Shown here one piece after another: positions 16,486 through 24,269 of a stretch of 64,000 nucleotides of DNA (its first letter is position 1; each line of letters begins with the position of its first letter). Source of the DNA: Patulibacter brassicae. Lineage in GTDB: Bacteria > Actinomycetota > Thermoleophilia > Solirubrobacterales > Solirubrobacteraceae. Where the stretch lies: NCBI RefSeq assembly GCF_033949425.1, contig NZ_JAXAVX010000004.1, forward strand, positions 62,001 through 126,000. The letters run 5' to 3'. Position numbers and translations under genes: made by a program. The notes under the pieces were generated by a model. That model had not been told where the DNA came from. It worked only from the letters and a program-made list of their open reading frames with translations, and ran no database searches.

Positions 16486-17862
16486 ATGAGCGCTGCGCCC
16501 GATCGTCCCCGCGTCTTCGTCGTCGGGGCCGGACCCTCCGGTCTGACGGCGGCGCACCGCCTCCGCGCAGCCGGGTATCACCCCGTCCTGCTGGACCGCC
16601 GCGACCGCGTCGGCGGCCAGATCCACACGCATCGCGAGGCCGGCTACCTCATGGAGGAGGGCGCGACGCTGCTGCCCTCCGCGTACCGGCCGGTGCTGCG
16701 GATCGTCGAGGAGCTCGGGCTGCAGGACGCGCTGATCCCGGCCGGCTCGCGCGTCGGCTTCGCCCGCGACGGCGCGATCCACGAGTTGCGCTCCGAGGCG
16801 CTCTTCCGCGACGCCGCGCGCAGCCCGCTGATCGGGCCGGCCGCGAAGCTCGCCCTCGCCCCGCTCGGCCTCGTCAACGCGCGGATCGCGAAGCACCTGA
16901 ACTACGAGGACCTCTCGAGCGCCGCGGCGTGGGACCGCGAGACGCCGCGCGAGTTCTGCGCCCGGCACCTCGGGATGTCCGGCGACGCCTACGACTACGT
17001 GATCGACGCCACCGTCCGCGGCGTCCTCGGCGTCCGCAGCGACACGATCTCCGTCGTCGAGCTGTTCTTCATGATCAACAACATCCTCGGCACGACCCTC
17101 TTCGCGTTCCGCGACGGGTACTCCGCCTACGTCGCGGCGCTCGCGGCCGGCCACGAGGTGCGGCTCGGCGCGACCGTCCACGAGCTCGTCGAGATCGCGG
17201 ACGGCGTGCGGATGACGTACGCCGACGCCGACGGCGAGCACGTGGAGGAGGGCGCGGCGGCCCTCGTGACGATCCGCGGCGACCGGATCCCCGACCTCCT
17301 GCCGGGCTACTTCGACGATCCGTCGTGCGCAGCGTTCCTGCGCGGCCTGCGGTACACGAAATGCGTCGTGATGAACACGGGCGTCACGACGCCCCCGGCC
17401 GGGGTGCGGGCCTCGGTGACGAACGTCCCGGAGTCGATCGAGCCGGGCGTCATGGGCTTCACCTGCGAGCACAACAAGGCGCCGGGGCGCGCGCCGGCGG
17501 GCAAGGGGCTGCTCTGCTTCCTCTCGATGACCGAGGACGCCGAGCGGCTCGTCGCCGAGGACGACGACACCGTTCGGGAGTGGTTCCTGCGCGGCGCCGA
17601 GCGGATCCTCCCCGGCGTGTCCGACACCGTCGACTACACGCGGATCGCGCGCTGGGACGAGGTCATCGTCTACTCGCGTCCCGGCCTGTACCGCGCGCTC
17701 GGCGACTTCGTCCGCCGCCGGCCGCGCGGGACGCGGATCGAACTCGGCGGCATCTTCTGGTCCTCGTCGAACATCTGCACCGCGACGAGCGCCGGCGAGC
17801 GGGCCGTCCGCGACCTGCTGCCGGTCCTGCGCGCGGGCACCGGCGCGTCCACGCTGGCCTGA
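16486..17862 (+). CDS. FAD-dependent oxidoreductase (protoporphyrinogen oxidase/amine oxidase superfamily)
   Basis: A 458-residue flavoprotein. The N-terminal dinucleotide-binding motif VFVVGAGPSGLTAAHRLRA is followed by LLDRRDRVGGQIHTH, the RxGG FAD motif of the amine oxidase/protoporphyrinogen oxidase clan. The C-terminal GGIFWSSSNICTATSAGERA closes the FAD site. The middle part (residues 130-330) holds the substrate domain and has no membrane helix. I chose the ATG after GCAGG; an ATG 30 nt upstream lies inside the AT-rich promoter and lacks a ribosome site. The substrate is unknown: no heme or carotenoid genes adjoin, and regulation by the upstream TetR protein is likely from the palindromic site before the gene. 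Confidence 0.88.
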   Translation: MSAAPDRPRVFVVGAGPSGLTAAHRLRAAGYHPVLLDRRDRVGGQIHTHREAGYLMEEGATLLPSAYRPVLRIVEELGLQDALIPAGSRVGFARDGAIHELRSEALFRDAARSPLIGPAAKLALAPLGLVNARIAKHLNYEDLSSAAAWDRETPREFCARHLGMSGDAYDYVIDATVRGVLGVRSDTISVVELFFMINNILGTTLFAFRDGYSAYVAALAAGHEVRLGATVHELVEIADGVRMTYADADGEHVEEGAAALVTIRGDRIPDLLPGYFDDPSCAAFLRGLRYTKCVVMNTGVTTPPAGVRASVTNVPESIEPGVMGFTCEHNKAPGRAPAGKGLLCFLSMTEDAERLVAEDDDTVREWFLRGAERILPGVSDTVDYTRIARWDEVIVYSRPGLYRALGDFVRRRPRGTRIELGGIFWSSSNICTATSAGERAVRDLLPVLRAGTGASTLA

Positions 17863-18010
17863 TCGCGTCCGGCCGCGAGCGCGCCCCCGAGCCCCGCGCC
17901 GTCCTTCGCGCGCCTCCGGCCGCGGGCCCGGTCCCCGAGCGCCGTGGCGCGACCGGCGTCCGGCGGACGTCCGGCACGGACGGCGGGCGGCGTCCGGCAT
18001 CCTCCGGCGG

Positions 18011-18856
18011 GTGGCGCGCCGCTCCCCCCGCCGGCTCCTGCTCGTCCTCGGGACGCTGCTCGTCCTGCTCGCCCTGCCCCTGCAGCACCTCCATCGCACG
18101 ACGCAGGAGGACCGCGTCCGCGCGCACGCGACGGCGCTGCTCGACGAGCCGGCGGTGCGCGACGCCCTGGAGCGCGAGGCGCTCAGCAGCGCGACGCGCC
18201 AGATCGCCCGGGCGAGCGGCCTGCCGGCCGAGCAGGTGCGGCAGGCGATCGCGCCGCTGGCCACCCGGGTCCTGCGCTCCTCGGCCTTCGAGCGCGCGTG
18301 GCGCGGCGCGGCCGTCCGCGCGGTCCGGCGGACCCTCGACGCCGACGACCGGACGATCCGGTTCACGGTCGGCGACGTCGTGACCGCGATCGAGGAGGAC
18401 GGCGGTCGCCTGCCGCCGGTGCTGGAGCCCTACCGCGCCGACGCCGATCGGCTGACCGTCGTGACGTACGAGCGCAGCGCGAGCGCGGCCCGCTGGAGCG
18501 GGCGCGCGGCCGACGTCGCCGCGCTCGGGTGGCCGATGCTCCTCGCCGGCCTGGGGCTGCTGGGGCTCGCGGTCGTCCTCGCTCCGGGGGCTCGGTCGCT
18601 CGCGCTCGCCGGCCTCGGCGCGCTCGTGGCGGGCGGCGTCGTGCTCGTCGCGGAGCGCCTCGGACGCGCCGCGGTCGAAGGCGCCGCGGAGGGGACCGGC
18701 GACCAGGAGGTCGCGCGCGTCGTGTGGGACGAGCTCGTCGGCGGCCTGTGTCCGGTCGCGGCGGCGGTGGCCGGCGCGGGGCTGGCCGTGCTCGTCCTCT
18801 CGCGCCTCGGGCGGCGGCGACCGGTCAGCGCGGGCAGGTCCAGCGCACGGCGCTGA
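18011..18856 (+). CDS. Integral membrane protein with a large extracytoplasmic loop
   Basis: A 281-residue protein with one N-terminal membrane helix (residues 8-24, LLLVLGTLLVLLALPL), an extracytoplasmic region of about 140 residues rich in Arg/Ala/Asp, and three further helices near 176-195, 200-220 and 250-270, ending in a basic tail. This layout recurs in uncharacterised actinobacterial membrane proteins; I cannot assign a function. The GTG start is preceded by CATCCT at 17998-18003, a C-variant of the -10 pattern, with 7 nt spacing. Its 3' end overlaps the end of the convergent secreted-protein gene by 32 bp, so the two transcripts are antisense over their ends. Confidence 0.72.
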   Translation: MARRSPRRLLLVLGTLLVLLALPLQHLHRTTQEDRVRAHATALLDEPAVRDALEREALSSATRQIARASGLPAEQVRQAIAPLATRVLRSSAFERAWRGAAVRAVRRTLDADDRTIRFTVGDVVTAIEEDGGRLPPVLEPYRADADRLTVVTYERSASAARWSGRAADVAALGWPMLLAGLGLLGLAVVLAPGARSLALAGLGALVAGGVVLVAERLGRAAVEGAAEGTGDQEVARVVWDELVGGLCPVAAAVAGAGLAVLVLSRLGRRRPVSAGRSSARR

Positions 18857-19649
18857 GCGAGCGGCGCTTCACGATGAGGCTGATCCCTCGTCGGCGCGCG
18901 TCGGCGCACGAGCGCAGGCCCGCCCGTCGGTACTCGATGGCCAGCACCGGCCGGCCGCGGCGCACGAACGGCGCGTAGGCCCCGCACTCGCGGTACCGGA
19001 AGCAGCTCTCGACGACCGCGCCGTCGAACCAGTCCACGAGCCGGGGGACGAGGGAGCCGGTGTTCTTCAGGACGACGGCGAGGCCCTGGCGGTGCGCCTC
19101 GTCGGCGATCGCCCGGTCGAACCGCACCTGGTCGTCGGCGGAGATCGGGAAGCCCGTCGGGTTCTCGTGCCCGTTGACGTTGTCGGGGTCGACGCCGTCG
19201 AAGCCCTTGCGGGCGCAGGTCGCGATCCGGTCGCGCATGATCGGCAGCAGGACGTCGAGCCGGCGGACGTCGAGCCACCGCTCCTGCGGCCAGCCGTCGT
19301 AGACCTTCCCGACGACGGCCGCCGGGAAGCGGTCGGCGTCGGCGCGATAGGACTCCGTCGAGCCGGCCGAGAAGTAGCCGAGCACCCGGTGCCCACGGCG
19401 CCGCAGCGTCCGCACGGTGGTCGCGGACGCCTCGTCGCAGTCGAGCTCGACGATCGGCGCCGCGACGCGCGTCACCGTGCGGCCAGCGAGCTGGATCTGC
19501 CACGGGCGGGTCGTCGTGCGCGGGGTCCAGCAGCCGTCGCAGGCGACCGGTCGCTCGGCCGCGAGCGCCGGTGCGGGCGAGCGCCCCAGCAGCCCGGCGA
19601 ACGCCGTCGCGGCGAGGAGCAGGAGGACCGGGAACGGCACGCGACGCAC
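18825..19649 (-). CDS. Secreted GH114/TM1410-like glycosidase-type protein
   Basis: A 274-residue protein with an N-terminal signal peptide (FPVLLLLAATAFAGLLG, cleavage near ALAAERP). The mature part resembles the TIM-barrel family of GH114 endo-alpha-1,4-polygalactosaminidases and TM1410-type proteins: WQIQLAG near the start, VLGYFSAGS, the conserved GFDGVDPDNVN loop with acidic residues, then VLKNTGS and a late VLAIEYR. The acidic loop residues are the probable catalytic site. Cys pairs (CDGCW, CFRYREC) suggest disulfides outside the cell. The GTG was selected because it places the signal peptide at the N-terminus; the reading frame stays open far upstream only as a shadow. The substrate is uncertain. 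Confidence 0.8.
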   Translation of the reverse strand: MRRVPFPVLLLLAATAFAGLLGRSPAPALAAERPVACDGCWTPRTTTRPWQIQLAGRTVTRVAAPIVELDCDEASATTVRTLRRRGHRVLGYFSAGSTESYRADADRFPAAVVGKVYDGWPQERWLDVRRLDVLLPIMRDRIATCARKGFDGVDPDNVNGHENPTGFPISADDQVRFDRAIADEAHRQGLAVVLKNTGSLVPRLVDWFDGAVVESCFRYRECGAYAPFVRRGRPVLAIEYRRAGLRSCADARRRGISLIVKRRSLSAVRWTCPR

Positions 19650-19690
19650 GCGACGATGGTGGCGTGCGCGGCCCGCGCGCGCCAGCGGGC

Positions 19691-20620
19691 TCACCCGATC
19701 GTCGACGGGCGGGCCTCCGTCGCGCGGGCGCGACGCGCGGAGGCGTGGGCGACGATCGCGGCCCGCAGCGCCACCGCGCTGGCGCTCGGGCGACGCGTCG
19801 TCGGGCGGGCGAGCGAGACCTCGAAGCCCCCGGCCTCCTCGTCCATCGCGATCCACGCGAGGTCGGTCACCGGTCCCACGAGCGACCGGGGGAACAGCGC
19901 CACCCCGAGGCCGTGGCGCACGAACTCGACGAGGCTCGCGGTGTCGTTGATCTCGTAGGCGACCTCGCGGGCGAGCCCGGCGGCGGCGAAGGCGTGGTCG
20001 TTGTTGATCCGCGTGCCCCAGGCGGGCGGCAGCTCGACGAACGGCTCCTCGGCGATGTCGGCCAGGCGCAGGGAGCTGCGCCGGGCCAGGGGGTGACCGA
20101 GGGGGCAGATGAGCCCGACCGGCTGACGGGTGAGCGTCTCGAGCGCGATCCCGGCGACCGGCTCGCGCAGCGAGACGAGCGCGAGGTCGAGCCGGCCGTC
20201 GGCGACCTGGGCGGCCATGTCCCGCGAGCCACCGCCGTGCCGGACGCGGACGGTGACCCCGGGATGGTCCCGGCGGAACGCGGCGAGGATCGCCGGCGGG
20301 TTCGGCGCCGGCGTGCGCATCGCCTGCATGATCCCGAGGGCGACCGTGCCCCGCAGTCCGCCGCGGACCGCGTCGACCGCGTCGCGGGCGGCCGCCGCGG
20401 CGGCGAGCGTCGCGCGGGCCTCTGGCAGCAGGGCCCGTCCCGCGTCGGTGAGCTCGGCGCCGCGGGCGAGCCGGCGGAAGAGCTCGGCGTCGAGCTCCTG
20501 CTCCAGGCCCCGGACGGTGGCCGACACCGCGGACTGCACGACGTGCAGCCGGTCGGCCGCGCGGGAGAACCCGGACTCCTCCGCGACGGCGACGAAGGTC
20601 TCCAGCTGCCGCAGGTTCAC
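19691..20620 (-). CDS. LysR-family transcriptional regulator
   Basis: A 309-residue LysR-type regulator. The N-terminal winged helix (residues 1-60) reads VNLRQLETFVAVAEESGFSR and AADRLHVVQSAVSATVRGLE, and the periplasmic-binding-like effector domain follows (residues 90-295). The GTG start is the standard LysR N-terminus and has TACGCT 6 nt upstream, without a Shine-Dalgarno site. It is divergent from the MFS transporter with 91 bp between the starts, a region containing two perfect palindromes, so it very likely controls the transporter and itself. The inducer is unknown. Confidence 0.93.
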   Translation of the reverse strand: MNLRQLETFVAVAEESGFSRAADRLHVVQSAVSATVRGLEQELDAELFRRLARGAELTDAGRALLPEARATLAAAAAARDAVDAVRGGLRGTVALGIMQAMRTPAPNPPAILAAFRRDHPGVTVRVRHGGGSRDMAAQVADGRLDLALVSLREPVAGIALETLTRQPVGLICPLGHPLARRSSLRLADIAEEPFVELPPAWGTRINNDHAFAAAGLAREVAYEINDTASLVEFVRHGLGVALFPRSLVGPVTDLAWIAMDEEAGGFEVSLARPTTRRPSASAVALRAAIVAHASARRARATEARPSTIG

Positions 20621-20626
20621 CGGGAC

Positions 20627-20632
20627 AGCGTA
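20627..20632 (-). promoter_or_regulatory. -10 box TACGCT
   Basis: Lies 6 nt before the GTG of the LysR regulator and next to the CCATCGC palindrome. Confidence 0.45.
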
Positions 20633-20638
20633 GCCGAG

Positions 20639-20657
20639 CCATCGCTGTTCGCGATGG
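20639..20657. promoter_or_regulatory. Candidate LysR operator
   Basis: CCATCGC and GCGATGG form a perfect 7-bp inverted repeat around TGTTC, immediately upstream of the LysR -10 box. A second palindrome, ATCGCGAT (20680-20687), lies nearer the MFS gene and shares the ATCGC half-site. Confidence 0.6.
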
Positions 20658-20711
20658 CAACGAGCAGCGCTCGGCGTTGATCGCGATAGCTCTGCGGCGC
20701 ACCATCTGGTC

Positions 20712-21986
20712 ATGTCCACGACCGTGCTCCCGACGTCCCCCTCGGCGGCCGGCGCCCAGCGCCCGGTGGCCGAGGGGTCTCTGGGTCGCTCGGGGCGCCA
20801 CGCCCTCGGCACCTGGGCGATCGCCTACGCGTTCCTCGTCGTGATGGCCTTCTCGGCCGTCCCGACGCCGCTCTACGTCCTGTACCAAGCGCGCGACGGC
20901 TTCTCGTCCCTGACGGTGACGCTCATCTTCGCCGTCTACGCCGTCGGCGTCGCGCTGAGCCTCTTCCTCGTCGGGCACCTCTCCGACCGCCACGGGCGCC
21001 GGGCGTGGACGCTCTTCGCCGTCGGCGTGAACCTCGCGGCGGCGGCGATCTTCCTCGCCTCGGCCGCGCTGCCGGCGCTGCTCGTGGCGCGCTTCCTCGG
21101 CGGCCTCGGCGTGGGCGCGCTGACGGCGACGGCGACCGCGTGGATCGCCGAGCTCGACGGGCGCGGTCGGCCGGGCGGCTCGCCCCGGCGGGCGCAGGCG
21201 ATCGCGACCGCGGCGAACCTCGGCGGGATCGGCTTCGGCCCGCTCGTGGGCGGGATCCTCGCCCAGTGGGTGTCGGGCCCGCTGACGACGCCCTACGTCG
21301 TGTTCCTCGTCGCGCTCGGGATCGCCCTCGTCGCCGTGCTCGCCACGCCCGAGACCCGCGAGCGGCTGCGTCCCGCGCCGCGCTACCGGCCCCAGCGCGT
21401 GGCCGTGCCGCCGGAGGGCCGCTCGGCGTTCGCGGCCGCCGCGACCGCGGCGTTCGTCGCCTTCGGGCTCATGGGCCTCTTCAACTCGCTGGCGCCCGCC
21501 TTCCTCGGCGGCACGCTGGACCACCACTCCCGGGCGCTCGCCGGCCTGGCGTCGTTCCTCGTCTTCGCCGCCGCCGCGGCAGCGCAGATCGCCGCGGCCG
21601 ACGTCGCCCCCGGCCGCGTGCTGCGGACCGGCCTGAGCCTCATGGTCGTCGGGCCGCTCCTGCTCGTCGCCGCCGTCTGGATCCCGAGCCTGCCGGTCTT
21701 CCTCGCCGGCGGCATGGTCTCCGGCGTCGGCGCCGGCCTGATCGTGAAGGGCTCGCTCGGCACCGCGGCGCTGCTCGCCGCCCCCGAGCAGCGGGCGGAG
21801 GCCCTGGCCGGGATCTTCCTCGCCGGCTACATCGGCCTGGCCGTCCCGGTCGTCGGCCTCGGCCTGCTGACCCAGGAGCTCGCCGCCGACCTGTCGCTGA
21901 CGATCTTCGCGGCGGTCCTCATCGCGGGCGTCGCCGTGACCTCGTCGCTGCTGCTCGGCGCGCGCCGCGCGCCGGACGCCGCCTGA
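20712..21986 (+). CDS. MFS transporter (drug or metabolite efflux type)
   Basis: A 424-residue major facilitator with about 12 predicted helices after a 30-residue hydrophilic N-terminus. The signature loop 2-3 motif is GHLSDRHGRRAW, and helix 5 contains TAANLGGIGFGPLVGGILA, which resembles the antiporter motif C of 12- and 14-helix drug exporters. A central cytoplasmic loop around residues 215-235 separates the halves. It acts in the cytoplasmic membrane, presumably driven by the proton gradient. It is divergent from the LysR gene, and the shared operator-like palindromes imply control by that regulator. The substrate cannot be read from sequence. Confidence 0.9.
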   Translation: MSTTVLPTSPSAAGAQRPVAEGSLGRSGRHALGTWAIAYAFLVVMAFSAVPTPLYVLYQARDGFSSLTVTLIFAVYAVGVALSLFLVGHLSDRHGRRAWTLFAVGVNLAAAAIFLASAALPALLVARFLGGLGVGALTATATAWIAELDGRGRPGGSPRRAQAIATAANLGGIGFGPLVGGILAQWVSGPLTTPYVVFLVALGIALVAVLATPETRERLRPAPRYRPQRVAVPPEGRSAFAAAATAAFVAFGLMGLFNSLAPAFLGGTLDHHSRALAGLASFLVFAAAAAAQIAAADVAPGRVLRTGLSLMVVGPLLLVAAVWIPSLPVFLAGGMVSGVGAGLIVKGSLGTAALLAAPEQRAEALAGIFLAGYIGLAVPVVGLGLLTQELAADLSLTIFAAVLIAGVAVTSSLLLGARRAPDAA

Positions 21987-22015
21987 GGGGCGCCCGGCGG
22001 CCGGCCGGGGTGGCG

Positions 22016-22570
22016 TCAGCGACCGGCCACGCGGTAGCGCGAGAAGGCCACGCGCGAGCCGAACGTCCGGGTCTCGGCGAGCTCGAGGTCGACGCGCAGG
22101 TCGCGGGGGAAGAACGGCGTCCCGCCCCCGACGGCGACCGGGTAGGCGAAGAGCCGGACCTCGTCGACGAGGCCGAGCCGCAGCGCCTCGCCCGCGAGGT
22201 CCGCGCCGCCGATCGCGACGTCGCCGTCGACCTGCGCCCGCAGGTCGGCGAGCGCGGTCGGCAGGTCGGTGCGCGCGAGGCGGACGTTCGATCCCTCGAC
22301 GGCCTCGAGGGTCCGCGACAGGACGACCTTCGGCAGCGCCTGCCAGATCGCCGCGAAGTCGCGGGAGACCGGCGACGGGTCGTCGGCGTCGTCCCAGTAG
22401 CGCATCACCTCGTAGAGCCGGCGGCCCAGCAGGTGGCCGGCGAGCGCCCGGGCCTGGTCGTTGTGGAAGCGGTGCAGCTCCTCGTCGGGCATCGCCCAGT
22501 CGAACGTCCCGTCCGGGCCGACGACGTAGCCGTCGGCCGAGACGCTCATCTCGTAGATCACGGAAGGCAT
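22016..22570 (-). CDS. Dihydrofolate reductase-family (RibD C-terminal-like) protein
   Basis: A 184-residue protein of the RibD C-terminal/dihydrofolate-reductase-like fold. SVSADGYVVGPDG at the N-terminus, HLLGRRLYEVMRYW, VVLSRTLEA, DVAIGGADLAGEALRLGLVDE (NADPH loop) and PVAVGGGTPFFPRDL are the standard segments. These proteins are single-domain reductases of unknown physiological role in most bacteria; this is neither a housekeeping folA nor a full ribD. A GAGGAGC ribosome site precedes the ATG. The end of the MFS gene is 29 bp away in convergent orientation, and the VOC gene starts divergently 93 bp upstream. Confidence 0.88.
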   Translation of the reverse strand: MPSVIYEMSVSADGYVVGPDGTFDWAMPDEELHRFHNDQARALAGHLLGRRLYEVMRYWDDADDPSPVSRDFAAIWQALPKVVLSRTLEAVEGSNVRLARTDLPTALADLRAQVDGDVAIGGADLAGEALRLGLVDEVRLFAYPVAVGGGTPFFPRDLRVDLELAETRTFGSRVAFSRYRVAGR

Positions 22571-22649
22571 GGGTGCTCCTCGCGGGTCGCCATCGGGAGG
22601 GAGGACGCGCGGGGCGCGCGGGACTCATCGGTCCCCCGGGCTACGACGC

Positions 22650-22655
22650 TAGCGT
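22650..22655 (+). promoter_or_regulatory. -10 box TAGCGT
   Basis: Lies 7 nt before the ATG of the VOC/glyoxalase gene. Confidence 0.5.
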
Positions 22656-22662
22656 TGCGGCC

Positions 22663-23076
22663 ATGCCCGCGAAGCTCATCCACACCTGCGTCCGCGTGCG
22701 CGACATCGATGCCGCCGTCCGGTTCTACGAGGCGCTCGGCTTCGAGCGTCGCGGCCGGCTCGAGTTCGAGACCGCCTACAACGTGTACCTCGGCCTGCCG
22801 GGGGACGGGGACACGCTCGAGCTCACGGTCAACCGCGACCGCGAGCAGCCCTACGACCTCGGCGAGGGCTACAACCACGTCGCGCTCGAGGTCGACGACC
22901 TCGCGGCGACGCTCGCGGCGCTGCGGGACGCGACCGGCGTCGAGCCGGAGAAGCCGCCCTACCGTCCGGGCGGCCGCGACGACCTGCCGCTGATCGCGTT
23001 CGTGCAGGACCCCGACGGCTACCGGATCGAGCTCATCGACGGCGCGTTCGCCACGCCGCAGGACGCGCCGCGGTGA
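22663..23076 (+). CDS. VOC-family protein, glyoxalase I-like
   Basis: A 137-residue vicinal-oxygen-chelate protein with the full set of glyoxalase I metal ligands: His7 (IHTCVRV), Glu53 (TLELT), His72 (GYNHVALEV) and Glu123 (YRIELID). Two beta-alpha-beta-beta-beta modules are evident. Lactoylglutathione lyase activity would detoxify methylglyoxal, but actinobacteria generally use other thiols than glutathione, so the true cofactor is uncertain. The ATG has TAGCGT 7 nt upstream. Its stop overlaps the GTG of the thioesterase gene by 4 bp (GTGA), so both are one translationally coupled operon. Confidence 0.87.
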   Translation: MPAKLIHTCVRVRDIDAAVRFYEALGFERRGRLEFETAYNVYLGLPGDGDTLELTVNRDREQPYDLGEGYNHVALEVDDLAATLAALRDATGVEPEKPPYRPGGRDDLPLIAFVQDPDGYRIELIDGAFATPQDAPR

Positions 23077-23516
23077 GCGACGCCGGCGCGGCGGCGCCCG
23101 TCCCCGCGGACTTCCCCGTCCTGCACCCGATCACGACGCGGTGGAAGGACAACGACGTCTACGGGCACGTGAACAACGTCGAGTACTACTCGTTCTTCGA
23201 CAGCGCGATCAACACGACGCTCATCCGCGACGGCGGCCTCGACATCGAGCGCGGCGCCGTCATCGGGGTCTGCGCCGAGTCCCGCTGCCGCTACCACGCG
23301 TCGGTCTCGTTCCCCGGCACGGTGCGCTGCGGGGTCCGGGTCGACCGGCTCGGGCGCTCGAGCGTCACCTACGGCCTCGGGCTGTTCGACGAGGAGGACC
23401 GCCTCGTCGCCGAGGGGTCGTTCGTGCACGTCTTCGTCGACCGCGACGAGCGCCGCCCGACGCCGATCCCGGACCGGCTGCGGTCGGCGCTCGCCGCGCT
23501 CGTCGTCGCGTCCTGA
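23073..23516 (+). CDS. Hotdog-fold acyl-CoA thioesterase (4HBT type)
   Basis: A 147-residue single hotdog-domain protein. RWKDNDVYGHVNNVEYYSFF is the 4-hydroxybenzoyl-CoA thioesterase/YbgC signature with the catalytic Asp and the HVNN helix cap. The rest follows the family order (CRYHASVSFPG, SSVTYGLGLFDEE, GSFVHVFVD). It hydrolyses an acyl-CoA thioester in the cytoplasm; chain preference is unknown. It starts inside the end of the VOC gene (GTGA overlap). The next gene lies convergently 3 bp away. Confidence 0.9.
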   Translation: MSDAGAAAPVPADFPVLHPITTRWKDNDVYGHVNNVEYYSFFDSAINTTLIRDGGLDIERGAVIGVCAESRCRYHASVSFPGTVRCGVRVDRLGRSSVTYGLGLFDEEDRLVAEGSFVHVFVDRDERRPTPIPDRLRSALAALVVAS

Positions 23517-23519
23517 CCG

Positions 23520-23714
23520 CTACGCGGGGTCGGCGAGCGGGTCGCCCGCGGCGCCCGGCGGCGCGATCAGCTCGACGGCCGGCGGCGCACCGGTCACGCG
23601 CTCCAGCTCGGTCTGCTCGGTGGGCAGCTCGGGTCGCGCGACGGCGCTGACGTTGGGGGTGCCGAGGAGCTCCTCGACGGAGGTGGCGCTGGGGTCTGAC
23701 GGGAGGGTGCTCAT
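23520..23714 (-). CDS. Small acidic protein, 64 residues
   Basis: A 64-residue protein without a family I know. It has an N-terminal Ser/Asp-rich part (STLPSDPSATSVEELLGTPN), a middle PELPTEQTELERV and a Pro/Ala-rich C-terminus. It has no Cys, signal peptide or membrane helix. The start is supported by AGGGA 7 nt before the ATG. It follows the other small minus-strand gene after a 50-bp gap, so the two probably form one transcript. Its short length and low complexity leave some doubt that it is translated. Confidence 0.5.
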   Translation of the reverse strand: MSTLPSDPSATSVEELLGTPNVSAVARPELPTEQTELERVTGAPPAVELIAPPGAAGDPLADPA

Positions 23715-23764
23715 GGGGGTCCCTTCGGTCGTGGTGGGACCTCTGTACCCCGCGGGCGGGTCGG

Positions 23765-24001
23765 TCACACGCGGGCGTCGCCGTCGGCGTCCGCCTCGAC
23801 CGGGACGCCGCCGACCGTCGCCGCGGCCTCCTCCGCGTCGAGCTGGCGCTCGAACCGCAGGGCGTCGCCGTCGCGCACGTAGAGGTGGACGAGCGGCGGG
23901 GCGATCGACTCGATGTAGATCGTCTCGGTCTCGTCGTCGGAGATCTGGACGTGGAGCCCGTCGGCCGGGCCGCCCTGGAACACGGTGCTGTCGCTGTCCA
24001 T
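23765..24001 (-). CDS. Small conserved-looking hypothetical protein, 78 residues
   Basis: A 78-residue acidic protein. It begins TVFQGGPADGLHVQI, a GGPxDG motif I have seen in several unrelated hypothetical proteins. It continues with a regular beta-strand pattern (ETETIYIESIAPPLVHLYVR, then DGDALRFERQ) and ends in an Asp/Ala tail. No function can be assigned. The ATG is preceded by a strong AGGGGAGG ribosome site at 7-nt spacing, which supports real translation. The second small gene follows on the same strand. Confidence 0.65.
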   Translation of the reverse strand: MDSDSTVFQGGPADGLHVQISDDETETIYIESIAPPLVHLYVRDGDALRFERQLDAEEAAATVGGVPVEADADGDARV

Positions 24002-24269
24002 CCGTGCCTCCCCTGCTACCCACGGCGCGGGGCGCGGACGCACCGCCGCCGACGGCCGGCACGAGGAGCGCGGCTCCCGCGCCTTGCGGCAGGCACGAGA
24101 GCCGCTCCCGAGCCGACCGTCCCGCGCGGCGCGGGGAACCGCCAGGCGGGCGGCCGGACGTCCGAGGGCCCCGGGTCCCGCGCCCGGCGGGCTCCGCCTC
24201 CGTCGATCGACGGACGCCCTACGTGCCCCGCCGCGGCGGCGCGTCCCCGCCGTGCGCCAGGATGGCGCC

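Noticed and set aside
19650..22628. Very long minus-strand open frame upstream of the GH114-like protein
   Set aside because: It crosses the LysR, MFS and RibD-like genes on other frames; the signal peptide defines the real N-terminus at 19649.
23520..23714. Small acidic gene as a modified-peptide (RiPP) precursor
   Set aside because: There is no core rich in Cys, Ser/Thr or aromatic residues and no modifying enzyme, protease or transporter gene adjacent.
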